A stretch of 64,000 bases of DNA. Origin: Microvirga sesbaniae (GTDB lineage Bacteria; Pseudomonadota; Alphaproteobacteria; Rhizobiales; Beijerinckiaceae). Shown piece by piece: positions 24,726-34,079 of the stretch. Position numbers and translations under genes: made by a program. Each line of letters starts with the position of its first letter. The stretch's first letter is position 1. The stretch is taken from the NCBI RefSeq assembly GCF_025460805.1, contig NZ_JAMXFJ010000026.1:1-64000 (forward strand), in the 5' to 3' direction. The notes under the pieces are model-generated. The model had not been told where the DNA came from. It saw only the letters and a list, made by a program, of their open reading frames with translations, and ran no database searches.

Positions 24726-25703
24726 ATGCGAGAACCCGGCGCAATCACAGTTGCCTTAGGCCGGACCGATCTCTCGGTTTCGAAGCTCTGTTTCGGTACC
24801 TCAGCGCTTGGAGACATGCCGGATACCTATGGCTATGGGGTTGATGAACACAGGGCCAAGGAGACCATCCGGGCGATCTTCGCCGGGCCAGTGAACTTCC
24901 TCGACACCTCTCGGAACTACGGACTCGGCCGCAGCGAAGAAAGGATCGGCGCCGTGATCCGCGAGCGGGGTGGACTTCCCGCCGGGTTCGTTGTGTCGAC
25001 CAAGCTTGATCGGGATCCGGATACGGGCCGGTTCGATGCGGCTCAGGCGCGCCGCTCTCTTGAGGAGAGCCTCGCAGCTCTAGGCCTGGATCAGGTCCAC
25101 CTGCTGCACCTTCACGATCCTGAACATGCAGCTTCTTTGGACGAGATTACGAGTCCCAATGGTGCTCTAAGCGAGTTGTTCAAGATGCGGGATGAAGGGC
25201 TAGCGACGGCGGTCGGCTTGGCGGCGGGCCGTGTCGACGTGATGATGCCGCTCCTGCGCGACTGGGACTTCAACGCGCTCATCACCCACAATCGCTACAC
25301 TCTCGTCAATCGAAACGCGGAGCCGATGATCGACTTTGCGAATGCCAAAGGGATCGCAGTTCTGAACGCGGCACCCTACGGCAGCGGAGTTCTCGCCAAA
25401 GGCTCGGACCAGTATGCCCGCTACGCCTATCAGGACGCGACCGGCGATCGTCTCGCGCCCATCCACCGCCTCGAAGCGGCCAGTCGCCAGCACAATATCC
25501 CGCTTGGCGCTCTCGCGCTGCAATTCTCCATGAAAGACCCACGAATTACCTCGACGATCTGCGGGGTCAGTCGGCCGGAGCGTGTCGCGCAGACCCTCGA
25601 ATGGGCAGAATGGCCCATTCCGGAACACGTCTGGAGTGAGTTGTCGTCGGTGCCGGTCACGACGGAAGACCCGGAAGCGACCCGTCACTACAAGCTTGGG
25701 TGA
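24726..25703 (+). CDS. Aldo-keto reductase, probable L-fucose (D-threo-aldose) 1-dehydrogenase
   Basis: This 325-residue AKR has FLDTSRNYGLGRSEERIG with the Asp/Tyr pair, STKLDRDPDTG with the Lys, and HLLHLHDPEHAA with the His of the AKR tetrad. This subgroup oxidises L-fucose and related aldoses to lactones with NAD(P); pyridoxal 4-dehydrogenase is a close alternative. GGAGG lies eight bases before the ATG. Together with the upstream fuconate dehydratase it covers two steps of L-fucose oxidation; the lactonase and later steps are not in the window. An IS701 copy follows after 110 bp. Confidence 0.85.
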   Translation: MREPGAITVALGRTDLSVSKLCFGTSALGDMPDTYGYGVDEHRAKETIRAIFAGPVNFLDTSRNYGLGRSEERIGAVIRERGGLPAGFVVSTKLDRDPDTGRFDAAQARRSLEESLAALGLDQVHLLHLHDPEHAASLDEITSPNGALSELFKMRDEGLATAVGLAAGRVDVMMPLLRDWDFNALITHNRYTLVNRNAEPMIDFANAKGIAVLNAAPYGSGVLAKGSDQYARYAYQDATGDRLAPIHRLEAASRQHNIPLGALALQFSMKDPRITSTICGVSRPERVAQTLEWAEWPIPEHVWSELSSVPVTTEDPEATRHYKLG

Positions 25704-25815
25704 TCCGCCCGGTTGCAGCAACTTGGGAAGGTTACAGCAGGCTGGTCCGAACGAGCCACTCAGGCAACAAGACCGGAGAGCTGATTGACGACACGCATTT
25801 CGCCTGGCGCTCTAT

Positions 25816-27174
25816 TACTACAGCCGGGATTTACGTCGGCGGCGGGTGCGTTTGCGCCAGTGACATTCTCGTGCCCGCTGCTGGTGGCGCCGACGCCACA
25901 GCGACCAGTGCTCGACGGCCTCAAGCGAAGGCGGCCTCTCGCACACCAGGTGCCAGAGCAGCCGTCGCACCTCCGGTACGGTGAACGGCAGCAACCCCGC
26001 GGCCTGCCCGACGGGGGGCTCTCCCCCCGATGGCGTGCCGGCGCACGATGGTCAGATAGGCATGCGCCAGCATGGATAAGGTGATGTGCCGATGCCAGCC
26101 CGTCCACGAGCGCACCTCGTACTCATCCAACCCGGTCTCGCCCTTGGCCTCCTCAAAGCAGCTCTCAATCCGCCAGCGCTGGCCGGCCACTCGCACCAAC
26201 TCGGCCAGTGACGTCTCCTCGGGCGAACGGGTGAGATAGAACGTGAACTGATGCGGTCGGCCCTTCTTGCGCCGGATCAGCAGGCCAGTCTTCCAGCCCG
26301 GCACCGGCGGCGTGCGGTAGGGCAGATAGGCCCAGTCATACAGCCGCGGCCCCTTGGCCCCGTCGCCGGCACTCAGGCGTTTCCACCCTCGAGCTGGCAC
26401 ATCCTCGAGCCAATCCTCGACAGGCTTGAACCCGAGCCGCTGAGCCGAGGTCACCGCCAGCACGTAGCCGCGCCTGTGCGCCTCGATCAGCCGTCGCGTC
26501 TGATGGTCGGCGCCGTACACGCAGTCGCCCACCACCCACCGGCACGGCACGCCGGCCTCGAACGCGCGCTTGAGCATCGCCTGTCCGAGCTTCGGCTTGG
26601 TGGTGAAGCTCATACTCTCTGGAACGCCTGCTTCCGCACGGCGTGCGGCATCGAAGGCCCAGGTCTCGGGCAGGTACAGCGCCCGGTCGATCAGCGCATG
26701 CCCATGCCGGCTGGCATAGGCGAGAAACACCCCGATCTGGCAGTTCTCGATGCGGCCAGCAGTGCCGGAGTACTGGCGTTTGACGCCGGCCGACTTGTCA
26801 CCCTTCTTCACAAAGCCGGTCTCGTCGAGCACGAGCACAGCGTCGGGATCGCCCAGGTGCTCGACCACATAGGCCTGCAGGTCGTCACGCACCGCATTGG
26901 CATCCCAGTGCATGCGGGCGAGGAAATCCTGCACGCCATCTGGCGTCATGTCGCCGGCGGCTTCCGCCAAATGCCAGCCGTTCTTGCGCTCCAGCGGCGA
27001 GAGCAGGCCTTGCAGATAGGCTCTGGCCCGTCGGCGCGGCTCGATGCGGCCAAACCGGGGAGCAATGCGCGAGCAGAGTTCGTCCAACTGATCGGCCCAG
27101 CGGTGGGCCTCGCTTGCGTGCGTCATGGCGTGACACCTCCGTGTCTAAGACAACGCACAAACCCGGCTGTAGTA
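25816..27174 (-). mobile_element. IS701-family insertion sequence, copy 2
   Basis: 1,359 bp with the same inverted ends as copy 1 and its own 4-bp duplication CTAT at 25812-25815 and 27175-27178. Same orientation as copy 1. The two copies differ at scattered positions (for example AARLDDLCTR against ADQLDELCSR in the transposase), so neither is a fresh duplicate of the other. Confidence 0.92.
25921..27126 (-). CDS. IS701-family transposase (copy 2), with possible +1 frameshifted tail
   Basis: Frame zero gives 401 residues with the same DDE motifs as copy 1 (VLDETGFVKKGDKS, GDCVYGAD, SCFEEAKGETGLDE). As in copy 1, the family-like C-terminus lies in the +1 frame after the G6 run near 26030, where GGEPPVGQAAGLLPFTVPEV resumes. 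The base changes between the copies around the site (AGAAGC against AGAGCC) keep the frame relation intact. Confidence 0.9.
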   Translation of the reverse strand: MTHASEAHRWADQLDELCSRIAPRFGRIEPRRRARAYLQGLLSPLERKNGWHLAEAAGDMTPDGVQDFLARMHWDANAVRDDLQAYVVEHLGDPDAVLVLDETGFVKKGDKSAGVKRQYSGTAGRIENCQIGVFLAYASRHGHALIDRALYLPETWAFDAARRAEAGVPESMSFTTKPKLGQAMLKRAFEAGVPCRWVVGDCVYGADHQTRRLIEAHRRGYVLAVTSAQRLGFKPVEDWLEDVPARGWKRLSAGDGAKGPRLYDWAYLPYRTPPVPGWKTGLLIRRKKGRPHQFTFYLTRSPEETSLAELVRVAGQRWRIESCFEEAKGETGLDEYEVRSWTGWHRHITLSMLAHAYLTIVRRHAIGGRAPRRAGRGVAAVHRTGGATAALAPGVREAAFA

Positions 27175-27189
27175 CTATAGCATCGTGCG

Positions 27190-27653
27190 GTGGTCCAGAT
27201 CTGGTCGACGTCGGGTGCATTGTCGATAGCTGCAAGCGATGCGACGATTGCAGCGAAGGATTGGAAAACTACTGCAACCACATGGTCGGCACCTATAACG
27301 GCCCCACGCCTGATGCACCCGGTCACACGCTGGGAGGCTACTCGCAGCAGATCGTGGTGCACGAACGCTACGTGCTGCGCATCAGTCACTCCGCGGAGCA
27401 ATTAGCTGCCGTCGCGCCGCTTCTGTGCGCCGGGATCACCGCCTACTCACCCCTGAGGCACTGGAACGTGGGTTCCGGCCACAAGGTGGGCGTGGTCGGC
27501 ATCGGCGGCCTGGGTCATATGGACATCAAGCTCGCGCACGCAATGGGCGCGCATGAGGTCGTTATCTCCCGCAATGCCGAAGAGATGGCAGCTATAACCT
27601 ACGACGGGACACCCCTGTCGATCAGGTTCGCCGCCAGTGACATGCACTGTTAA
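27190..27653 (+). pseudogene. Zinc alcohol dehydrogenase remnant (YahK/cinnamyl type)
   Basis: Codons from about 27195 read VGCIVDSCKRCDDCSEGLEN (structural-zinc cysteines), LGGYSQQIVV, LLCAGITAYSPLRHW and VGVVGIGGLGHMDIKLAHAM, the middle of a NAD(P)-dependent alcohol dehydrogenase. The first 85 or so residues with the catalytic zinc site are absent, homology stops near VVISRN, and an unrelated tail runs to a stop at 27651. Because the adjacent IS has an intact target duplication, the N-terminal loss probably predates the insertion. Confidence 0.75.
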
Positions 27654-27792
27654 CGTCGGCAATGGCTTAAAGAGTAACGAACACAAAGTGAAATGAACGT
27701 CGGCTCACCGCCTAATGAACTGATTAAAAGCGCTTCTTCCGAGATGCACCGCTAACAGCCCTTTCACGACAGTGTTGTCACCCGGAGTTTCC

Positions 27793-29118
27793 TCACAGGC
27801 CGGCTGCTAATGTGATTGAATCCGCGACCTGCTCATAGCGATCCGATAATGTGGCAGTCGCGACGCGCAAGTAGCGTGTTGGCAGGATGGCGAACTTTGC
27901 ACCGGGATGGACCGCAATTCCGTGGGCGGCGAGTGTCACCATGGCGAATGGCTCCGAGGCCACGGGAACCCAGGCGCACAGCCCCGATCCATGCGTGGCG
28001 GGAACTCCTCTGAATTGCAAAGCGCTGACCAAATTGTCGCGCCGGTTTTGGTAAACCGCTCGAGCTTGATCAACCAAAGCCTGCGTCCCCGGATCACGCA
28101 ATAGCCAAGCGGTGGCTGCTTGAAGAATGCGGCTCGTCCACCCAGCACTGAAGCTTCGATAGGATTGGATTTGGTCGACAATGGCTCGAGTGCTCGAGAG
28201 GACGGCAAGCCGCAAGTCAGGCCCATGGGTCTTCGAGAACGATAGAATATGGATGACCCGGCTGGGAAAGTGTTCACCGAGGGAATGACGCGCCGCCGCC
28301 GAAATGTCCCCGGTTCCATCGTCTTCGACAATCAGCGTGTCGCTGTCCCGCAGCACCTCGGCGAGAGCTTCAAGGCGCTTTCGACTGACGCTCTGGCCAG
28401 TGACGGAATGGAGTCGCGGCTGGAAAATGAAGGCAACGGGTTTGGACTTCAGCGCCGCCGCGAGCGCCGGCGGCAATGGTCCTTCGCTGTCGCACTGAAC
28501 TGGAATGATACGTACGCCTCGGTCCTCCAGAATATCGAGGAGACGCATGCCGGTCGGGTCCTCGATTGCGACCGAAGCACCCGGCGGCAACAGAGCATGA
28601 ACCAGCGTATAGACTGCATTGTAGCCGCCGTTTGTGGCCAAGAACGCTTCCGGCTCGTAAGGCCAGATCTTTCTGACCTCATGCTCCAGCTCCGGTACGA
28701 TGCGGTTGCGCTCATAGCTATTGAGGTTCTCTGCCGAGGCGCCATAGGCCATGGCTTCGGCGAGCGGCGGCAGCAGGCGAGGGTCAGGCACGGCTGCAGT
28801 CAAGTTCAGAATGCCCTCGCCATAATTGCCGGAGCTTCCCAGGCGATGCGGTTTAGCGATGAAACGGTCACCGCTGATCCAGGTGCCGGTTCGACCCCGC
28901 CCGCTGATGATTTTTTGACGGCGCAGCTCGCTCCAAGCCTCCGAAATAGTCGCAGGGCTCACTCCCAGGACAAATGCGAGATCACGAATTGGGGGCAACT
29001 TTGTACCGACAGGAAGTGCTCCGGCGCGGATCAGAGCTCTGGTTTCAAGCGCAATTCCGCGAATGGTCCTGTCCGTGAGATTCTTCGCGAACCACTGAGC
29101 GTCTCTGTTATCAGTCAT
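27793..29118 (-). CDS. MocR-type regulator (GntR HTH plus aminotransferase fold)
   Basis: This 441-residue protein has an N-terminal winged helix (LPPIRDLAFVLGVSPATISE) and a C-terminal fold-type I aminotransferase domain with the PLP lysine in ILSFSKTHGPDLR. MocR regulators sense PLP or amino compounds and usually control divergent genes. It is divergent from the 29222-32841 transporter set and the M20 gene at 32898. An AATGTTCA inverted repeat lies in the shared spacer, just upstream of its own start. Confidence 0.88.
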   Translation of the reverse strand: MTDNRDAQWFAKNLTDRTIRGIALETRALIRAGALPVGTKLPPIRDLAFVLGVSPATISEAWSELRRQKIISGRGRTGTWISGDRFIAKPHRLGSSGNYGEGILNLTAAVPDPRLLPPLAEAMAYGASAENLNSYERNRIVPELEHEVRKIWPYEPEAFLATNGGYNAVYTLVHALLPPGASVAIEDPTGMRLLDILEDRGVRIIPVQCDSEGPLPPALAAALKSKPVAFIFQPRLHSVTGQSVSRKRLEALAEVLRDSDTLIVEDDGTGDISAAARHSLGEHFPSRVIHILSFSKTHGPDLRLAVLSSTRAIVDQIQSYRSFSAGWTSRILQAATAWLLRDPGTQALVDQARAVYQNRRDNLVSALQFRGVPATHGSGLCAWVPVASEPFAMVTLAAHGIAVHPGAKFAILPTRYLRVATATLSDRYEQVADSITLAAGL

Positions 29119-29134
29119 GCTGCGCCAAACTTTT

Positions 29135-29180
29135 AATGTTCAATAACATAAAACCGTTTGATCAGAAGAATATGAACATT
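29135..29180. promoter_or_regulatory. Candidate MocR operator between divergent genes
   Basis: AATGTTCA at 29135-29142 and its exact complement TGAACATT at 29173-29180 are separated by 30 bp in a 103-bp divergent, AT-rich spacer. The extension AATA follows the left half and AATA precedes the right one. A widely spaced dyad suits a dimeric GntR/MocR protein; assignment to MocR is inference. Confidence 0.55.
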
Positions 29181-29221
29181 TTAGATAATTGGAAAGACAA
29201 GTTTGTTGTAGGTGAATGTTG

Positions 29222-30190
29222 ATGCCGCTGACCCTTCGTCTCGCCCTCCGTGATTGGGACTACATGACCCCTCTCGTGCTGGGCGACGTCCGATCGCCAC
29301 GCCTCGATGTAAGGGTTGATCGCGTTGGGACTCTTATCTCGAACGTTGCGCTCGACCCTGCGTACGAAGCTGCCGAGATGTCCTTCAGCCGCTACTCGCA
29401 ACTCCGGCACGATGGCGATGACAGTGTTGTCGGCATGCCAAACTTCATCATGCGCGGCTTCCGCCATCGGTGCATCATCACGACAAAGGGTAGCTCCATC
29501 CGCAGGCTCTTGGATCTTGCTGGCAAGAAGATCGGGGTGACCGGCTGGCGGGATTCCGGCAATACTTGGACCCGCGCCGCTATCCGCCGCGAAGGCGTCG
29601 GGATTGAGGATGCCGTGTGGTATGCGGGGCGATTGACGGAAGCTCATCCTATCACGGACCGCCTTGACGGCTTCGGTCGCCCAGGTCGCATTGAGGCCGC
29701 TCCTGGCGAACGGCCTATGGTCGAGCTTTTGAAGGATGGTGGCCTCGACGCTGTCCTCACGCCCTTCATGCCGCCGGGGTTCTTCGATGAGGACTCTCCC
29801 TTCCGCCAAGTGCTTGACGATTTCAGAGCAACCGAGGTCTCGTACTTCCGTGATGTTGGCTACGTGCCCGGAATGCATCTGATCGGCTTTAAGGCCGAGT
29901 TCGTGCACGAACATCCCTGGGTCATGGACGAGCTCAACGAGCTCATTGATGCCTCCCAGCGCATGTGGCTGCAGAAGCGCGAGAAATATGCGGACACGAC
30001 ACCCTGGATGATCGACGAACTTCGTCGCTGCGCCACCGATTTGCCCCCCTCCTGGAATATCAGTGGACTTGAGGCGAACGAGAAAATGATCGGCGACTTC
30101 GCGACTGAGCTCTACGAGCAGAAAATTCTGCAGCGCCTGCTGACGCCTGCGGAACTCTTCCCCTGGCATGCAAAGAACGGCCTTTCATAA
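29222..30190 (+). CDS. 4,5-dihydroxyphthalate decarboxylase-like / periplasmic-binding-fold protein
   Basis: This 322-residue protein (start MPLTLRLALRDWDYMTPLVL) resembles the 4,5-dihydroxyphthalate decarboxylase family, which has a periplasmic-binding-protein fold but no signal peptide. Segments LSFSRYSQL-like EMSFSRYSQLR, KKIGVTGWRDSGNTWTRAAI and HLIGFKAEFVHEHPW follow that family. It may be a cytosolic decarboxylase or a binding protein; sequence alone does not decide. AGGTGA precedes this ATG by seven bases; the ATG at 29216 is too close. It is the first gene of the MocR-divergent operon. Confidence 0.75.
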   Translation: MPLTLRLALRDWDYMTPLVLGDVRSPRLDVRVDRVGTLISNVALDPAYEAAEMSFSRYSQLRHDGDDSVVGMPNFIMRGFRHRCIITTKGSSIRRLLDLAGKKIGVTGWRDSGNTWTRAAIRREGVGIEDAVWYAGRLTEAHPITDRLDGFGRPGRIEAAPGERPMVELLKDGGLDAVLTPFMPPGFFDEDSPFRQVLDDFRATEVSYFRDVGYVPGMHLIGFKAEFVHEHPWVMDELNELIDASQRMWLQKREKYADTTPWMIDELRRCATDLPPSWNISGLEANEKMIGDFATELYEQKILQRLLTPAELFPWHAKNGLS

Positions 30191-30242
30191 GCCCTACCCG
30201 AACCTTGGGGCGTTTTCCTAGAACGATAAGAGGGAACAGGAT

Positions 30243-31133
30243 ATGCATTCAAAATTGATCGCTTCCGCTACTATCGCTGCCGTGATGTTTGCAGGCCCAG
30301 TCCTCGCCCAAGAGGCTGCCATTCCCAAGCAAACTGTCAATGAACAGCTACGGGCGCGTCTACCGGAAAGCATTCGTGCTGAAGGCAAGATGATCTCGGT
30401 CAACAATGGCTCATTTCCTCCTTACGAAATCGTAACGGGCACCGAGATGACGGGCGCGAGCGACGATTTGACAGAAGCCATCGGCCAGGTTCTCGGTATT
30501 AAGATCGAGCATGCCACGGTCGGTGGGCTCCCAGCTCTGCTCGCCGGCGTCAATTCCGGACGCTATCAGTTCGCATTCGGTCCCGTCGGCGACTTCAAGA
30601 GCCGCGAGGAGGCCAACGACTTCGTCGACTGGGTTCAGGAGTTCGTCGTCTTCTCCGTTCAAAAGGGTAATCCGAAGAACATCACCTCGCTGGACACTGC
30701 ATGCGGCAATCGGATTGCTGTCATGGCCGGTGGCTCGGCCGAACGCGTGATCCAATCCCAGGCGGAGAAGTGCAAGGCCGATGGTAAGGAAGCGATTACG
30801 GTACAATCCTATACCGACCAGCCGAGCTCAATCTTGGCTGTCCGCTCGAAGCGCGCTGATGCCTTCTTCTCCTCCCAAGCGCCTCTCACCTACTTCGTCT
30901 CTCAGGCGAATGGTCAGCTCGAATTGACAGGTGTAGGCCAGAAGAATGGCTTCGAAGATCTCTATCAAGGTGCCGTCGTGCCAAAGGGCTCTCCGCTCGG
31001 TCCCCTGCTCCTCGATACAATTAAAGTGTTGATGGACAACGGGACCTATGCGGCGATCATGAAAAAATGGGGCCTTGAGAACAACATGCTCAAGGAGCCC
31101 GGCATCAATCTCGGTGGGGTTCTTCCGAAATGA
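30243..31133 (+). CDS. Amino-acid ABC transporter substrate-binding protein
   Basis: This 296-residue protein has a Sec signal (ATIAAVMFAGPVLAQE, cleavage after AQA-like VLAQ) and a family-3 periplasmic receptor domain (NNGSFPPYEIVTGTEMTGAS, then MKKWGLENN at the end). It binds polar amino acids or opine-like compounds in the periplasm. GAGGG lies upstream of the ATG. The last four bases overlap the permease start (ATGA at 31130). Confidence 0.87.
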   Translation: MHSKLIASATIAAVMFAGPVLAQEAAIPKQTVNEQLRARLPESIRAEGKMISVNNGSFPPYEIVTGTEMTGASDDLTEAIGQVLGIKIEHATVGGLPALLAGVNSGRYQFAFGPVGDFKSREEANDFVDWVQEFVVFSVQKGNPKNITSLDTACGNRIAVMAGGSAERVIQSQAEKCKADGKEAITVQSYTDQPSSILAVRSKRADAFFSSQAPLTYFVSQANGQLELTGVGQKNGFEDLYQGAVVPKGSPLGPLLLDTIKVLMDNGTYAAIMKKWGLENNMLKEPGINLGGVLPK

Positions 31134-32065
31134 GCCGGATTTATTTAACGAGCGCATCACCGGAAGGCGACGCGCCCTTCCGGGACGTGGCGACGGCACA
31201 CTCGCCCTTCCGCACAGGGCGCCTGATCCTCTGGATCGTCATCCTCATCGTTGCCGTGGATTTCGCGTGGATCGTCGCGCATAACGAGAACTTCGGCTGG
31301 CCCGTTGTCGCCGCCTATTTTTTCGATCCGACGGTGATCAGCGGCCTCTATGTAAGCCTTGGATTGACCGTCGTCGCCATGGCGCTCGGCACAATACTCG
31401 GGCTAGGCCTTGCCATCGCGCGTATGTCCAAGGATGGCCTGGCGAACACGTTCGCGGCACTATTCATCTGGTTCTTCCGCGGCACGCCGCTCCTCGTGCA
31501 GCTGATCTTCTGGTACAATCTCTCGACCCTGTTCCCGCAGCTCTCAATCTCGGTTCCCTTCGGTCCGACCCTCGCAAGCTGGGACACAAATTCGGTGATC
31601 ACGCCTATGACGGCCGCGATCGTCGGATTGGCGCTCAACGAGGCGGCCTACATGGCGGAGATCATACGGGGAGGTCTTCTGTCGGTTGATCGCGGTCAGA
31701 CCGAGACGGCCGAGGCGTTTGGCATGACGAGGGCGCGAGCCCTTTGGCGCATCATCATTCCGCAGGCCATGCGTTCGATCGTGCCGCCGACCGGCAACCA
31801 GCTCATCAGCATGATCAAGGCGACCTCCCTGGTGAGCGTGATCGCGATGGCCGATCTGCTCTACTCTGTGCAATCCATCTACAACCGCACCTTCGAGATC
31901 ATCCCGATGCTTCTCGTGGCCGTCATCTGGTATCTCCTCATCACCTCGATCCTCAATGTCGGACAGAGCTACATCGAGGCCTATTACGGCCGGAGCGACC
32001 GCCGAACAAGAGCCGCCGAGAAGCCGGCTCTCGCCGGCGCCGCCGTTCAGGAGGCAACCCATTGA
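31130..32065 (+). CDS. Polar amino-acid ABC transporter permease
   Basis: This 311-residue inner-membrane protein has a HisM/GlnP-type permease domain with the EAA-like loop AEAFGMTRARALWRIIIPQA and the N-terminal WFFRGTPLLVQLIFWYN segment. The first 40 residues are a hydrophilic extension before the first span. It overlaps the upstream receptor by ATGA and the downstream ATPase by TTGA, so the three are translationally coupled. One permease gene suggests a homodimeric channel. Confidence 0.9.
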   Translation: MSRIYLTSASPEGDAPFRDVATAHSPFRTGRLILWIVILIVAVDFAWIVAHNENFGWPVVAAYFFDPTVISGLYVSLGLTVVAMALGTILGLGLAIARMSKDGLANTFAALFIWFFRGTPLLVQLIFWYNLSTLFPQLSISVPFGPTLASWDTNSVITPMTAAIVGLALNEAAYMAEIIRGGLLSVDRGQTETAEAFGMTRARALWRIIIPQAMRSIVPPTGNQLISMIKATSLVSVIAMADLLYSVQSIYNRTFEIIPMLLVAVIWYLLITSILNVGQSYIEAYYGRSDRRTRAAEKPALAGAAVQEATH

Positions 32066-32841
32066 CTGCGCTCCAGACCGTGAATCCTCTCGTCCAGGTC
32101 CGTGACGTTCACAAGTCATTCGACCAGCTCGAAGTGCTGAGGGGCATCGATCTCGATATCGCCCCGGGCGAGGTTGTCGTGATCCTCGGCCCGTCGGGCT
32201 CCGGGAAATCGACGCTCCTGCGCTGCATCAACCACCTGGAATCCATCAACAAGGGCTTCATCGCGGTGGATGGCGAGCAGATCGGCTACCGGCTCCGCAA
32301 GAATCGTTTGGAAAAGCTCTCAGCAAACGGTATCGCTCGCCAGCGCCGCAAGATTGGCATGGTATTCCAGCAGTTCAATCTCTACCCGCATATGACGGTG
32401 CTGCAGAACATCATCGAGGCGCCCGTGGGCGTCCACGGCGAAAGCCGTCAGGAGGCCACCCGGAACGCCCTGACGCTCCTGGAGCGGGTCGGCCTGTCGG
32501 AGAAGGCCGGCAGTTATCCCCGCCAGCTGTCGGGCGGCCAGCAGCAGCGCGTCGCGATTGCCCGCGCTCTGGCGATCAAGCCGAAACTGATGCTGTTCGA
32601 CGAGCCGACATCGGCGCTCGATCCCGAATTGGTGGGCGAAGTGCTGGCGGCCATGCGCGATCTCGCCAAGCAGGGTCTGACCATGATCGTCGTCACGCAT
32701 GAGATCAGCTTTGCGCGCGAGGCGGCCGACCGGGTGGTGTTCATGGACGGTGGCAAGGTCGTCGAGATGGGCCGCCCTGAAGATGTGATCGGCAACCCAC
32801 AGCATCCCCGCACGAAGTCCTTCCTGTCCCGCTTTCTGTAA
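32062..32841 (+). CDS. Polar amino-acid ABC transporter ATP-binding protein
   Basis: This 259-residue GlnQ/HisP-type ATPase carries Walker A GPSGSGKST, Q-loop MVFQQFNLYPH, signature LSGGQQQR, Walker B MLFDEPTSALD and switch VVTHEISFA. A TTG start is chosen at 32062: GGAGG lies seven bases upstream and TTGA overlaps the permease stop. Frames reaching further upstream are out of phase with the permease and unlikely. Confidence 0.9.
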   Translation: MTALQTVNPLVQVRDVHKSFDQLEVLRGIDLDIAPGEVVVILGPSGSGKSTLLRCINHLESINKGFIAVDGEQIGYRLRKNRLEKLSANGIARQRRKIGMVFQQFNLYPHMTVLQNIIEAPVGVHGESRQEATRNALTLLERVGLSEKAGSYPRQLSGGQQQRVAIARALAIKPKLMLFDEPTSALDPELVGEVLAAMRDLAKQGLTMIVVTHEISFAREAADRVVFMDGGKVVEMGRPEDVIGNPQHPRTKSFLSRFL

Positions 32842-32897
32842 GCGCTGGCAGGCCGCCTTTCCTCGAAGCCATTCATTTACCGCATCGCGATCAAATC

Positions 32898-34079
32898 ATG
32901 CTTAACGACAACGTTTTCGCCAGAGTCTCCGATTTCGAAGCCATGGAAGCGGAGCTCACCGGCATCCGCCGTCATCTCCACGCCAATCCGGAACTCTCCT
33001 ACGAGGAGGTGGAAACGGCGCGTTTCGTCGCCGAGAAGCTGGAGAGCTGGGGCTACGAGGTCACTCGCAACGTCGGTGGCCACGGCGTTGTCGCGCGTCT
33101 CAGCGCCGGCACTGGGAAGAAGGGGATTGCTATCCGTGCCGACATGGATGCGCTTCCCATCGCGGAAGAGACCGGCTTGACCTATGCCAGTCGAGGCCCC
33201 GGCAAGATGCATGCCTGTGGTCATGACGGACACACGACAGTGCTGCTGGGCGCGGCCGAGTATCTTGCCCGCACCCGCCGCTTTGACGGGACCGTCACCC
33301 TGATCTTCCAGCCGGCTGAGGAGGGCGGCAAGCCCAGCGGCGCTCAGGCCATGATCGCCGACGGTCTGTTTCAACGCTTTCCGTTCGACGCGATCTTCGG
33401 CCTGCACAACCATCCCGGCGCGCCGGAAGGCAACATCCTTCTGCGCTCCGGTCCGATGATGGCCTCGGCCGATACCGTCCACATCACCATCAGGGGTGTT
33501 GGCGGCCATGCCTCGCGCCCCCATCTGACCGTTGATCCCGTGGTGATCGCCTGCAATCTCGTCGTCTCGCTTCAGACCATCGTGTCGCGCAATGTCGATC
33601 CGACCCAGACTGCCGTCGTGACCGTCGGGACAATTCATGCGGGCAGCGCGGTCAACGTGATCCCGGAATCCTCGAAGCTCGCGCTCAGCGTGCGCTCCTT
33701 CGATCCAAAGGTTCGCGATCTGCTGCAGGCGCGGATCGTGACGCTCACGAAATCTGTCGTCGAGGGCCACGGCGCCACCGTTGAGATCGATTACCAGCGC
33801 GGATATCCGGTCGTCGTCAATTCCGAGGCGGAGACGGCCTTCGCGCGCGAGGTCGCTGAGGAACTGATCGGACCGGAACGGGTCTCGACCTGCCACCTCA
33901 TTCCGGGAAGCGAGGATTTCGCCTTTTTCCTCGAACGTAAGCCTGGAAGCTTCCTGCGCCTCGGCAACGGGCTCGATTCCGCAATTCTGCATAGCTCAAA
34001 ATACGACTTCGCTGACGGGAGCTTGACCACCGGAGCCGCGCTTTGGGCTCGCCTAGTAGAGCGCTATCTCGCCTCATAG
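32898..34079 (+). CDS. M20-family amidohydrolase (hippurate hydrolase-like)
   Basis: This 393-residue enzyme has the M20D motifs HLHANPELSYEE, RADMDALPI, HACGHDGHTT, AEEGGKPSGA and LHNHPG, giving the dinuclear metal site. Such enzymes release free amino acids from N-acyl or amide conjugates (hippurate, IAA-amino acids, N-acetyl amino acids) in the cytosol. It follows the transporter genes by 56 bp and is probably co-regulated by the MocR protein, suggesting import and hydrolysis of an acylated amino acid. Confidence 0.92.
   Translation: MLNDNVFARVSDFEAMEAELTGIRRHLHANPELSYEEVETARFVAEKLESWGYEVTRNVGGHGVVARLSAGTGKKGIAIRADMDALPIAEETGLTYASRGPGKMHACGHDGHTTVLLGAAEYLARTRRFDGTVTLIFQPAEEGGKPSGAQAMIADGLFQRFPFDAIFGLHNHPGAPEGNILLRSGPMMASADTVHITIRGVGGHASRPHLTVDPVVIACNLVVSLQTIVSRNVDPTQTAVVTVGTIHAGSAVNVIPESSKLALSVRSFDPKVRDLLQARIVTLTKSVVEGHGATVEIDYQRGYPVVVNSEAETAFAREVAEELIGPERVSTCHLIPGSEDFAFFLERKPGSFLRLGNGLDSAILHSSKYDFADGSLTTGAALWARLVERYLAS

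Noticed and set aside
9284..27178. Composite transposon bounded by the two IS701 copies
   Set aside because: Each copy has its own private 4-bp duplication (CTAG and CTAT), and the copies differ in sequence, which fits two independent insertions rather than one composite unit.
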